Shown piece by piece: positions 28,365 through 37,193 of a DNA stretch of 64,000 bases; positions within the stretch are counted from its first letter, which is position 1, and each line of letters opens with the position of its first letter. Both the position numbers and the translations under genes were made by a program. The notes under the pieces were generated by a model. It searched no databases. It was given only the letters and a program-made list of their open reading frames with translations, and had not been told where the DNA came from. The stretch comes from Paenibacillus kyungheensis (lineage in GTDB: Bacteria > Bacillota > Bacilli > Paenibacillales > Paenibacillaceae), in the NCBI RefSeq assembly GCF_028606985.1, contig NZ_CP117416.1, positions 4,465,001 to 4,529,000 of the forward strand, in the 5' to 3' direction.

Positions 28365-30603
28365 AATTTTCACCATTGTGTTCAGTAGATTTCAATTGAT
28401 AGCCGTACAAAGCCAACACTTCCCCTTCAAGATTCTTCCATTCTTTTCGCTGTGCTGTTTTCAAACCATTTTCTATAATTCGTTCTCTTAATGTAGAGTT
28501 GTTGCAAACTTCTTTAATCATCTGAAGTGCACTTTCAGGATTGCCTTGTTCATATAACAAACAATTATCTTCATGAACCAGATATTCTATATTCCCTTCA
28601 TTTGGTGCAACCACTGCTACGCCGCCAGTAGCCATCATCTCAAGAGGTGGATAAGAGAAACTTTCTAAAAGACTAGACTTTAATAAAATATCGCAGCTTG
28701 CGTATACTTTTCCTACTTCATCGTGTGGCACTTTGTTTAAGAAATGATCCACTTTATACCATTCTTTAGGTTTGCCACTGTAAGAAAGATACCAGATTTC
28801 AAATTGATCTCGATCTAATTGATTGGTAATTTTAAAACTCTCATCAACATTTTTATAGTAATCATTAGAATTACCTTCAATTAATATTTTAATTTTTCCT
28901 TCAAATGACCGTTCTTTATACTGAAACACTGATAAATCTATTCCGTTTTCTACATAACCTGACTTTTTGTTATATTTATCCAATAACCACTGTTCACACC
29001 ATTTAGATATGGTTATATATTTAATATCAGAGAAGAAATTGTAAGTTAGATTAGCCCAAGCACGCATATGATTACCAGGCTCATAAAAATTAGTTTCAAA
29101 ATTTTGTACTAAATAATACTTTTCTCTGATCTTAGAATACATATTAAGAAATTCAGTCGTTGACCACAGAGTAGCCACGCATTTTCTAAAAAGACCATGA
29201 AAAGTGTGACGATGGTAAGAAATCACAACAATTTCTCCATCTTTATTAACAATATTTTTATCGTCTTCACTCATCGAAATAATTGTAACATCCTTGCCTT
29301 GATCTCTTAAAATATTACAATGTTTAATAACTACATTCACACCACCACTAATCTGAGTAGACGGAAGAACAAATGCAATATTATCATGCAATTTAGATTC
29401 AATAAATTCAAATAATTTATACCCGCTACTTAACGTTGTCCATCCACTTATAACACTAGAATATGCTTGTTTACCCAAAGCTTCACGATATGCTGAATCA
29501 GTGATCAACTTATCTAAATAGAATTTCCAATCTTCTATTGAATTACACAATATGCCATCTTGTTCATGTGTAACCACTTCTTTAAAAGCACCAATACTGC
29601 TAGCTACAGTAGGAATTTTTACAAGAGCAGCTTCTGTCCATTTATTCTCAGATTTAGCTTCGTTAAAAATAGACTGAACTAACGGCGCTAAATTGATATG
29701 AATATTTGCTATTAAATCTGGCAAATTTGTCCAATCTGTAAACTTCTCGAAAATAATACGATCTTTATAGTCACTTAATTCTGTAGGAATATCTAAAATA
29801 CCTACTACTTTAAGATAAACATTACTATGTTTTTCGAACATTTCTTTAACTACATTGATAATCAAATTAAAATCTTCATTATGTGTTATGCTACCGCTAA
29901 AGTACCCCATAATAATACGATCATCTACTGCTCCAGTATTTTCGCTAGCTTTTAATTCTTTTTCTTTGAGTGCCTTTAATGACAAGTCTAGCATTTTTTC
30001 AGAAGCTACATTCCGATTAACAAATACTTCGTCTACATAATTATTTAATTCTGTAGCCAATGCTCCTGTGGTAGTAATCGCATAATCACACATTCTTAAT
30101 GTTTTTTGAGTACGATTAACGCCATCCATATACTGATCAAGCTCATCTTTGCTCATAGTATTTAAATAATCAATTTCTTTAACATATTTATGATCAATTA
30201 CTAGATCGTCAATATCAAAAAATACAGTTTTATTAAAATATTTTGCTTTTGTAATTAATTCTTCAACGACTTCTGTATGCGGACAACGAAAGAAAACAAA
30301 TGCTCTGTAATAACGAACCATTTCAATATCAAGTTCTTCGTAATATACACTGTCGCAGGAATATCCATTAAAATGAAGCTGTTCAATTTGATGATCTACA
30401 CGATAACGAGGTGGATGTGGAAGAGAACACCCATTTATAAAAAGAATGTCTTTGAAGTGATATTTAGAGGGTATATGTTTTTTTAGAATTCTTTTTTTTG
30501 TATATCCATACGCTTTTCTCATTAGAGCTTTGCTACCTTCATATTTCATCGTAGAGACCGTTTTTTTCATGAGTGTATTAATACCCAACTGTATCACCTT
30601 CAC
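28345..30603 (-). CDS. Double GT-B glycosyltransferase (two GT4-like modules)
   Basis: 752 residues, about twice the size of one GT-B enzyme. The first module (about 50-400) has PRYRVDHQIEQLHFNGY, FDIDDLVIDHKYV, GYFSGSITHNEDF and IAPLVQ-like INLAPLVQSIFNEAKSENKW, a GT4-type sugar-nucleotide site. The second (about 400-740) has PSTQISGGVNVV, YYLVQNFETNFYEPG, SKWCEQWLLDKY and SLLESFSYPPLEMMATGG, with the E..E pair of GT4 enzymes; the central part resembles WsaF-type rhamnosyltransferases. The N-terminal 45 residues are basic and may bind membrane. It starts inside the preceding GT2 gene (ATGA overlap at 30600-30603). It probably adds two different linkages or extends a repeat; specificity is unknown. 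Confidence 0.82.
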   Translation of the reverse strand: MKVIQLGINTLMKKTVSTMKYEGSKALMRKAYGYTKKRILKKHIPSKYHFKDILFINGCSLPHPPRYRVDHQIEQLHFNGYSCDSVYYEELDIEMVRYYRAFVFFRCPHTEVVEELITKAKYFNKTVFFDIDDLVIDHKYVKEIDYLNTMSKDELDQYMDGVNRTQKTLRMCDYAITTTGALATELNNYVDEVFVNRNVASEKMLDLSLKALKEKELKASENTGAVDDRIIMGYFSGSITHNEDFNLIINVVKEMFEKHSNVYLKVVGILDIPTELSDYKDRIIFEKFTDWTNLPDLIANIHINLAPLVQSIFNEAKSENKWTEAALVKIPTVASSIGAFKEVVTHEQDGILCNSIEDWKFYLDKLITDSAYREALGKQAYSSVISGWTTLSSGYKLFEFIESKLHDNIAFVLPSTQISGGVNVVIKHCNILRDQGKDVTIISMSEDDKNIVNKDGEIVVISYHRHTFHGLFRKCVATLWSTTEFLNMYSKIREKYYLVQNFETNFYEPGNHMRAWANLTYNFFSDIKYITISKWCEQWLLDKYNKKSGYVENGIDLSVFQYKERSFEGKIKILIEGNSNDYYKNVDESFKITNQLDRDQFEIWYLSYSGKPKEWYKVDHFLNKVPHDEVGKVYASCDILLKSSLLESFSYPPLEMMATGGVAVVAPNEGNIEYLVHEDNCLLYEQGNPESALQMIKEVCNNSTLRERIIENGLKTAQRKEWKNLEGEVLALYGYQLKSTEHNGENYEAKLV

Positions 30604-31469
30604 ATAGTATATTTTTTAGAATCTTCAATTAACATTTTTTGCTTTTCTTTTATATAATTTTTTTTCTTTTCTCCACCGGCTGTAGAAGTAGGAGAAATTC
30701 TCCAATGATACAAAATTTTTGGGATATGCCAAACGTTAGCATTATTTTGAATCGCTCGTAGAGCTAAGTCCCAGTCTTGAACACCTTCGTATCCTATTCT
30801 GAACCCTTTGATTTGTTTTAATAAAGAGGTTCGATACACTGATAAGTGGCAAATATAATTCATATGCATAAGCAACTGGATACCCCAATTTTTTTTAAAA
30901 AAGGGCTGTACTCGTTTATTATCTAGCCATTTATCTTCATTGCTAAAAATAAGATCAACATCAGAATGTTCATTAATCACTTTTACCACTTCATATAAAG
31001 CAAAATCAGAAAGAATATCATCATTATCAAGTAAAACTATATATTCTCCTGTTGCCATTTCTAGTGCAGTATTACTACACGCGGATATATGTCCATTTTC
31101 ACTACGATAAGTCACAAGAATTTTAGAATTTTGGGTTTGATATTCATCTAAAACCTTTTTGATATGAGGCATATTGGAACAATCATCTGCAATACAAAGT
31201 TGCCAGTTCGTATAATATTGTCTTTCAACAGACTCTATACATTCTTTCAAATAATCTTCCTGTACGTTATATACAGGAAGAATAATAGACATTAGTGGTT
31301 TATGACGAAAGTGTTTGCATTCATTCATAACGACATTAATATCATATTTTTCATGATTTTCGATCCATTTTTGGTACCAATTTTTACCACGCCATAATCG
31401 GAAAGGATGAAATTTAATTTGAAATCGAATCATATATTTAATAAAAGTATAGTACAGTAAAGAGAACAT
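30600..31469 (-). CDS. GT2 glycosyltransferase
   Basis: 289 residues. About 60 residues of basic, aromatic sequence precede the GT-A domain, which starts MSIILPVYNVQEDYLKEC and continues with IADDCSNMPHIK, LLDNDDILSDFALYE (DxD) and GVQDWDLALRAIQ (acceptor-side catalytic acidic residues). The YRSENGHISACSNTAL stretch is typical of GT2 enzymes of O-antigen and S-layer glycan clusters. Ends in a lysine-rich tail. It is translationally coupled to the double GT-B gene and lies 18 bp from the Wzt gene. Sugar and linkage unknown. Confidence 0.82.
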   Translation of the reverse strand: MFSLLYYTFIKYMIRFQIKFHPFRLWRGKNWYQKWIENHEKYDINVVMNECKHFRHKPLMSIILPVYNVQEDYLKECIESVERQYYTNWQLCIADDCSNMPHIKKVLDEYQTQNSKILVTYRSENGHISACSNTALEMATGEYIVLLDNDDILSDFALYEVVKVINEHSDVDLIFSNEDKWLDNKRVQPFFKKNWGIQLLMHMNYICHLSVYRTSLLKQIKGFRIGYEGVQDWDLALRAIQNNANVWHIPKILYHWRISPTSTAGGEKKKNYIKEKQKMLIEDSKKYTM

Positions 31470-31487
31470 AAGCTTCTATCTCCTTCC

Positions 31488-32231
31488 TTACGTGTACTTA
31501 GAATAATAAAAATCACACAATTCTTCGATATTTCCTTCTTTAATCAATTGACCTTTTTCTAAAATAATACCTCTGTTACAAAGACTTCTTATCTGATCAA
31601 TAGAGTGAGAAACAAGTAATACACTTGTACCTTCTTTGACCATTTCGTTGATTTTTGCTTCACATTTCTGTTGAAACTTAAAATCTCCTACACCTAGAAT
31701 CTCATCTACGATTAAAATATCGGGTCTAGTTGAAGTAGCAATTGCAAACCCTAATCGAGCATACATACCTGATGAGAAGTTCTTTACAGGAACATCAATA
31801 AATTCTGCTAATTCAGAAAAATCAACAATTTCATCAAACTTAGCATTCATTTCTTTTTTGGAGTAGCCTAAAATAGCTCCATTCAAATAAATATTTTCTC
31901 TTGCTGTTAACTCTGTGTCAAAGCCTGCTCCCAATTCAATTAAAGGGGCCATGCGACCTGAAATATTTAATGTACCATTTGTTGGCTTTAAGACGCCTGC
32001 TACTGTTTTGAGAAGCGTGCTTTTCCCTGCTCCGTTAAGTCCTAGCACTCCAAATAATTCACCTTGTCTAACGTTAAATGTTACATCTTTTAATGCCCAA
32101 AATTTAGTATACGATATTTGATTTTTTAAGCGTTTAATCAAAAATTCTTTCAATCCACTTATTTTTTCAGTAGTCATATTAAAACACATCGAAACATTTT
32201 GAACATCAATAATTACATTACTATTCTCCAT
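31488..32231 (-). CDS. wzt: Polysaccharide ABC exporter ATPase, Wzt-like without sugar-binding tail
   Basis: Energises export of a lipid-linked glycan through its Wzm partner. 247 residues. Walker A GLNGAGKSTLLK, Q-loop region at LIELGAGFDTELTARENIYLNG (a short hallmark of the Wzt/TagH branch), signature NFSSGMYARLGFAIA, Walker B ILIVDEILGVGD and switch LLVSHS. Classical O9a-type Wzt is about 430 residues because of a C-terminal carbohydrate-binding domain; here the protein ends directly after the ATPase, as in K. pneumoniae O2a-type systems. The third of three possible starts is chosen (ATG 32231) as AAGGAG lies 7 nt upstream. It follows wzm by 11 bp. Confidence 0.88.
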   Translation of the reverse strand: MENSNVIIDVQNVSMCFNMTTEKISGLKEFLIKRLKNQISYTKFWALKDVTFNVRQGELFGVLGLNGAGKSTLLKTVAGVLKPTNGTLNISGRMAPLIELGAGFDTELTARENIYLNGAILGYSKKEMNAKFDEIVDFSELAEFIDVPVKNFSSGMYARLGFAIATSTRPDILIVDEILGVGDFKFQQKCEAKINEMVKEGTSVLLVSHSIDQIRSLCNRGIILEKGQLIKEGNIEELCDFYYSKYT

Positions 32232-32242
32232 CATCAAACTCC

Positions 32243-33028
32243 TTAAATATAAAGGATAAATTTATCCTGACGTTGTTTGAAAAGATAAACTCCTATTAAT
32301 AAAGTTACAAGGGCGTAACTTGCACATTGAATATTTAATTCTAACGGAGGAATATGTCCATACAGTAAAGATTCTCTAAAATGAGTCAAAAAATAAAACA
32401 TTGGATTTCCAAGAAGAAGCGGCATATATTTATCTGGCATAATACTTACTGGGTAAATGATTGGTGTAGCATACATCCATGCTGTAATAAAAACACCATA
32501 AATATGTTCAACATCTCTAAAGAACACAACAATACTACATAAAATAAGACCTACACCTACACTAAATACAAATACATAAAAAATCGACAAAAAACTAAAA
32601 ATAAAAGTATATTTAAGATCTACTCCTGTAATAAAACATACAATTAAAACTGCAATTAATGAGAACAACATATTTACTAATGAATACAAAACTTTGGATA
32701 ATGGAAATATATATTTAGGAATATATACTTTTTTTATAATCTGGCCTGATGAATAAATAGAACTCATTGCTAAAGATGTGGAATCCGAGAAAAAAGAGAA
32801 TAATACCTGTCCACTAATCACATAAGCTGCAAAATTCTCAACATTGAATTTGAAAAGTTCCTGAAATACTAACGTAATAATAATCATCGTTAATAGTGGA
32901 TTAAGAACACTCCAAACAATACCGAGTACAGACCGCTTGTATTTAATTTTTATATCTTTTGCCACAAGCAACTTCAATAAATCTTTATATTTATAGAAGT
33001 TCAAAAAATATCGTTTTAGCTCCAACAT
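32243..33028 (-). CDS. wzm: Polysaccharide ABC exporter permease, Wzm-like
   Basis: 261 residues, ABC-2 type membrane subunit with six helices. N-terminal amphipathic segment (YKYKDLLKLLVAKDIKIKYK) and RSVLGIVWSVLNPLLTMIII are hallmarks of Wzm/TagG/KpsM proteins. FVFSVGVGLILCSIVVFFRDVEHIYG and ATPIIYPVSIMPDKY are conserved in the family. It pairs with the adjacent ATPase to export a glycan assembled on undecaprenyl diphosphate. The ribosome binding site is weak (AGGTGG 10 nt upstream). A 178-bp AT-rich gap separates it from the methyltransferase gene; no terminator is evident there. Confidence 0.88.
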   Translation of the reverse strand: MLELKRYFLNFYKYKDLLKLLVAKDIKIKYKRSVLGIVWSVLNPLLTMIIITLVFQELFKFNVENFAAYVISGQVLFSFFSDSTSLAMSSIYSSGQIIKKVYIPKYIFPLSKVLYSLVNMLFSLIAVLIVCFITGVDLKYTFIFSFLSIFYVFVFSVGVGLILCSIVVFFRDVEHIYGVFITAWMYATPIIYPVSIMPDKYMPLLLGNPMFYFLTHFRESLLYGHIPPLELNIQCASYALVTLLIGVYLFKQRQDKFILYI

Positions 33029-33206
33029 TTGCGTATCGCCACCTAGTTGACTTGATTTTCAACTTCAAGTATTCATTTTCTAATACATTTTATAAAAATT
33101 ACTGCATGCTCTAAAACAAAAAAAGTCACTAACTTGTCTAGTATACGTTAAAAGTTATAGAGCGTCTACTTCACCTATAATGCGATATTATGACTTTTTA
33201 TATCTA

Positions 33207-34511
33207 TTAGTTACTCTTTTTTAATACTCTGCCAATCGTTCGTAATGGCTTTGTTATTTTCCAAGATGTAGAATTTAACAACAAATTATTTTCATTACTT
33301 ATGCTTTGATTGATAGATAAAACATTGTCGCGTTCTTTCTCTATTGATTGTAAACGTTCTTTAAGTTGCTCATAATCTTTTAATGTAGATTGCAAATCTT
33401 CGATTTCGGATTGTAAACCTTCTATTCTAGTGTCTAATTTTTGGAAAACATGTTCTGCATTCAATATTTCTATATGACCTTTAAGTGATAAATTTTCCAA
33501 AGTACCTTCAGTAATATTTATTAGAAATTCAGGTCTTAGTACTTGAAATTCTGTATAACTTTCTTTATGACCAAAAGAGTTAAGTGATATCATCTGAATA
33601 TTTTTAGGATAATCTAATATATTAATATTGATTATATGTCCTTCTAAAGGAATCCATTTTAATCTTTTAATATTATTTATTTTATCCAAGTCTTTGAAAC
33701 TAGTACTAAATTCTCTTCCTTCAACCAATAATTCTGCAGTGATTGCATCATTGTAATCAAAACCGTTTCCCGTATCTAAAAGCAATTTACTTATAATTTT
33801 AGGTTTTACTAACGGCATAATACTATTTAGTGTTTCGACATTTGTAATTGCTTTATCAGAGCATAAAGAAATTAGATACTTTCCATTATTCTCAGTAGGA
33901 TATAAATCATCCATTCTGTAATATTCACTTTGGTTTTCTTCTACATGACATGCTCCAAGATAGCTAAATGTTCTAAAGCCTTGCCTAAACATGTATGTGT
34001 GTTTGAATTTACTTTGTAAAAACAATTCAAATTCACTCTCATAAAACTCTTTAATATGGAACGTATTTGTAAAACCAACTATATCTGAATATAATCTTTT
34101 ATCAGGTGTAGACATAATCAATATGCCATCAGGCTTTAGCACTCTTCTTATTTCATTCAAAAATTTTTCTTGTGCCTTTTCATCCACATGTTCAATCGTC
34201 TCAAAGCTCACCACTACATCAACACTTTGATCCGGGATAGGTAATATTTGAATATCAGAAACTTTGAATTCAATATTCGTTGAATGGTATGCTGTAGTAG
34301 CCCATTCAATTGAATCTTCTGATATATCGATTCCCCAGACAAATTGGGCATGTTGTGATATAAGGTTAGTACCGTATCCTTCACCACAGGCAGCATCCAA
34401 AACTTTTTTGTTTTTTACCAAATCAAGAATAGCATGATATCTTTGCTTATGCTCAACTTCGATTTCACCAAAAACTTTATTAGGGACATACCGTTCGCCT
34501 GTAAAGTCCAT
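33207..34511 (-). CDS. SAM-dependent methyltransferase with C-terminal coiled coil
   Basis: 434 residues. Class I methyltransferase domain in residues 1-200 with motif I VLDAACGEGYGTN, acidic loop WGIDISEDSI and post-I region VDVVVSFETIEHVDE. A middle domain (about 215-350) is not recognised. Residues about 355-405 form a heptad-rich coiled coil (RIEGLQSEIEDLQSTLKDY then LKERLQSIEKERDN), and the tail reads STSWKITKPLRTIGRVLKKS, a basic membrane-associating motif also seen after coiled coils in other glycan proteins. Next to wzm/wzt this suggests a chain-terminating methyltransferase with a ruler, by analogy to WbdD; there is no kinase domain. AGGAGG lies 7 nt before the ATG. Confidence 0.8.
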   Translation of the reverse strand: MDFTGERYVPNKVFGEIEVEHKQRYHAILDLVKNKKVLDAACGEGYGTNLISQHAQFVWGIDISEDSIEWATTAYHSTNIEFKVSDIQILPIPDQSVDVVVSFETIEHVDEKAQEKFLNEIRRVLKPDGILIMSTPDKRLYSDIVGFTNTFHIKEFYESEFELFLQSKFKHTYMFRQGFRTFSYLGACHVEENQSEYYRMDDLYPTENNGKYLISLCSDKAITNVETLNSIMPLVKPKIISKLLLDTGNGFDYNDAITAELLVEGREFSTSFKDLDKINNIKRLKWIPLEGHIININILDYPKNIQMISLNSFGHKESYTEFQVLRPEFLINITEGTLENLSLKGHIEILNAEHVFQKLDTRIEGLQSEIEDLQSTLKDYEQLKERLQSIEKERDNVLSINQSISNENNLLLNSTSWKITKPLRTIGRVLKKSN

Positions 34512-34547
34512 TTTCTTCCTCCTTATTTAGCTAACATAAAATGAATT

Positions 34548-34576
34548 ACTATATCAGAAAATAGTTATATCGATAA
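34548..34576 (-). promoter_or_regulatory. Promoter of the methyltransferase/export operon
   Basis: Minus strand TTATCG (34571-34576), 17-bp spacer ending in TGA, then TATAGT (34548-34553). The TG extension compensates for a poor -35. It lies 36 bp upstream of the start. Confidence 0.4.
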
Positions 34577-34603
34577 TTGATAATAGTTCCTGTAATTAAA
34601 ATA

Positions 34604-34612
34604 TGCTAAAAT
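34604..34612 (+). promoter_or_regulatory. Extended -10 promoter of the O-antigen-ligase-like gene
   Basis: TGCTAAAAT, a TG-extended -10 (TAAAAT at 34607-34612), 35 bp before the TTG start; no good -35. Back-to-back with the methyltransferase promoter, so the two divergent units share a 136-bp control region. Confidence 0.45.
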
Positions 34613-34647
34613 AACTTAGAATTCTAACTTAAAAGGAGTTTAAAACA

Positions 34648-37116
34648 TTGGCTAATCCAGTATACGGCAAACAGTTTAAAGCGTCCACCGAGGACGAAAA
34701 ACGTGGAAGTATGTTTTGGGTCCTTAATATTTGTATGATTTTATTTTTATTATGGGCCCCGTTTCAAATTGCATTATTTAATGGTCTAGGTATCAGTTTT
34801 GAAAAGCCTCTCTTTTGGGCAATTATGTTGGTATGTATCCTAATGATTTTAGGACTCATTCAATTCAACAAAAAAGTACAATTGGATGATCAGCGGGATA
34901 TGGTTGCATTATTAATCATTTTACTCCCTATCTCCTATATGATCTCTATGTTTTCGGCTGCCTCTTGGCATTATGCCGTAAATATGGTGTTAATTCAATG
35001 GATGTACGCATTTATTTTCGTAATTGGTATCTATCTGTTACGTGATCGTGTCTCGAATAAGATTATTCAAATTACGTTAATGGGTTCTGCTTATCTGATT
35101 GTATTCTTCGGATATATCAGTTGGTTCGGTCAAGGTTATCTAGGTGGACATTTAGTATCATGGTTTTCTAATGGAGTAGGTAACGGCGTCTACATTGATG
35201 CAGTTATGCAAGATTCCAACGGTTGGCGTTTAACTTCTGTATTCCAGTATGCAAATACATATGCAGCTTTCCTTATGGCTATTATGTTTGCAGGTTTATT
35301 TAATGCCAGCCGTCTCAAAACATGGTATGACCAATTGATCCATGGATTTATGTTGGTTCCTGTTATTTTGGCTTTAATTCTTACTTTGTCTCGCGGTGGT
35401 TTAGTTGTTTTACCATTTGTATTATTAATTTTGCTTCTATTACTTCGTCCTGCACAACAGATTTTATGGTTTATTAATCTGGTAATCGCAGGTATTGCAA
35501 CAGCTGTTATCTTGAATCCAGTAACTGATATCGGACTACAAGTGATTGCAAAGTATGATGGTGCTATCGCTGCAAAAGGTTGGGCTTATCTATTAATCGC
35601 TTCCTTAATTGCAGGAGTACTGATTATGCTTGTTGGACGTTATATTGCACCTAAGCTTGAACATGGTGTAGAAGGATGGACAGCACGTCGTGGTGCTAGC
35701 CTTTGGATTCCGATCGGTTCTGCTTTACTCGGTATACTTATGCTTGTGTTATTGATTGCAACTAATCTACGTAATCTGTTACCAGCTAATATTCGTGTAC
35801 GTTTTGAAAATATTAACTTCCAACAAAGTAGTGTATTGGAACGTTTTACTTTTTATCGTGATGCGATGAAATTGTTACGTGATTATCCACTGTTTGGTGC
35901 AGGTGGCGGAGCCTGGGGTGCTTCTTATGAAGCTTACCAGAATAACCCGTATGTCAGCCGTCAGGCACATAACTTCTTTATTCAATATTTAGTTGAAGTT
36001 GGCGTGATTGGTTTTATTATCTTTATTTTGTTTGTCGGATTTATTTTCTATAAATATATTCGTGGTTATTACAAAGCTAATCGTGAAGGTAAAGAATCTC
36101 ACTTTATTTACTTTATTATCGTTGTATCGATCTTGATGCACAGTTTACTTGATTTCAACTTAAGTTATGCTTATATGAGTATTCTAGTCTTTCTAGGTCT
36201 AGGTGGTATGGCTTCTGCGATGGACTTAACGCCACTCAAGCGATTGAAAGCTCCTGCTGGAACGATAAGAGGTATTTACGTATCTTTAATCGGTGTTGTT
36301 GCGATTATTGTTGCTTTCACTTCACTTCGTTTCTCTGTCGCTTCTCAAGATGTTGTGGATGCTCAGAAGACTTCTCAAGTAGCAAGCCCAAGCTATGAAG
36401 ATATTCGCGCTCCACTTGATAAAGCATTGGCTATACGGAGTACATTCCCAGATGCTGTTGTGTTTATGGGTTCCTTATTGACTCAAGTATTCCAACAGAC
36501 TAAAGATGAACAATATTATAACGAAGATATTGCGCTTCTTACTAAAACACAAGAAAAAGAACCATTTAATAAAAATATTGTGAAACAGTTAGTAACGGCT
36601 TACCAATTGGGTGGTAAATCAGATGTAGCCTTTGATCTCCTTGTAAACAGTATTCCAAAATACAAATGGGATATTGAATGGTATGAGGGTGTAATCACTC
36701 AAGCCTATGCTCTTGGTAACCAGGCATATGAGAAAAAAGATAAAGCATCTGAAGAGAAATATTTTAATGCCGGTCTAAATGCTTATAAAGAAGTACAAGA
36801 CGGTGTAGAATATCTCAAAACATTGCCTACTGGTCAGTTACAAGGTCGTGCTTTTGCTGTTACACCAAAAATTGCTCTAAATATTGGTAAAATTCAATTG
36901 ATGCAAGGTAATACAGCTGATGCGGCAGCAACATTTAAATTAGGTCTAGCTGATGATCTAAATGATGAAACCAATCGTGAAGTTGCTCGCTATTATCTAG
37001 CTGCTTTGAAAAAAGAAAACCAAAATGATCAAGCTATCTATGATAAGTTAATTAAAATAGATGCAAAAGAAAAAGAACAAATTGATACCATTGTAAATAC
37101 AAAATATAATCAATAA
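34648..37116 (+). CDS. O-antigen-ligase-like membrane protein with C-terminal repeat region (WsfB-like)
   Basis: 822 residues. TTG start with AAAGGAG 9 nt upstream. About 12 membrane helices fill residues 20-590. A Wzy_C/WaaL-type segment is present: LILTLSRGGLVVLPF and, in the large outer loop, RFTFYRDAMKLLRDYPLFGAGGGAW and RQAHNFFIQYLVEVG (conserved R and H). Residues 600-822 form a helical solute-exposed tail resembling tetratricopeptide repeats (NKNIVKQLVTAYQLGGKSDVA, AFAVTPKIALNIGKIQLMQG, AAATFKLGLADDLNDETN). This architecture matches oligosaccharide ligases that transfer undecaprenyl-linked glycans to protein, such as WsfB of P. alvei, but also occurs in Wzy polymerases. Transfer to S-layer protein is an inference. 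Confidence 0.8.
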   Translation: MANPVYGKQFKASTEDEKRGSMFWVLNICMILFLLWAPFQIALFNGLGISFEKPLFWAIMLVCILMILGLIQFNKKVQLDDQRDMVALLIILLPISYMISMFSAASWHYAVNMVLIQWMYAFIFVIGIYLLRDRVSNKIIQITLMGSAYLIVFFGYISWFGQGYLGGHLVSWFSNGVGNGVYIDAVMQDSNGWRLTSVFQYANTYAAFLMAIMFAGLFNASRLKTWYDQLIHGFMLVPVILALILTLSRGGLVVLPFVLLILLLLLRPAQQILWFINLVIAGIATAVILNPVTDIGLQVIAKYDGAIAAKGWAYLLIASLIAGVLIMLVGRYIAPKLEHGVEGWTARRGASLWIPIGSALLGILMLVLLIATNLRNLLPANIRVRFENINFQQSSVLERFTFYRDAMKLLRDYPLFGAGGGAWGASYEAYQNNPYVSRQAHNFFIQYLVEVGVIGFIIFILFVGFIFYKYIRGYYKANREGKESHFIYFIIVVSILMHSLLDFNLSYAYMSILVFLGLGGMASAMDLTPLKRLKAPAGTIRGIYVSLIGVVAIIVAFTSLRFSVASQDVVDAQKTSQVASPSYEDIRAPLDKALAIRSTFPDAVVFMGSLLTQVFQQTKDEQYYNEDIALLTKTQEKEPFNKNIVKQLVTAYQLGGKSDVAFDLLVNSIPKYKWDIEWYEGVITQAYALGNQAYEKKDKASEEKYFNAGLNAYKEVQDGVEYLKTLPTGQLQGRAFAVTPKIALNIGKIQLMQGNTADAAATFKLGLADDLNDETNREVARYYLAALKKENQNDQAIYDKLIKIDAKEKEQIDTIVNTKYNQ

Positions 37117-37193
37117 TGTATAAGTATTGATTGAAATTTTATTAAAATTCTCTGCATTATTATCCTTAGATGATATCAATAAGGAGAAATTTG

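Noticed and set aside
33029-33206. Possible promoter or JUMPstart element before wzm
   Set aside because: A TATACT exists but without a -35 at proper distance, and no ops-type GGCGGTAG sequence was found.
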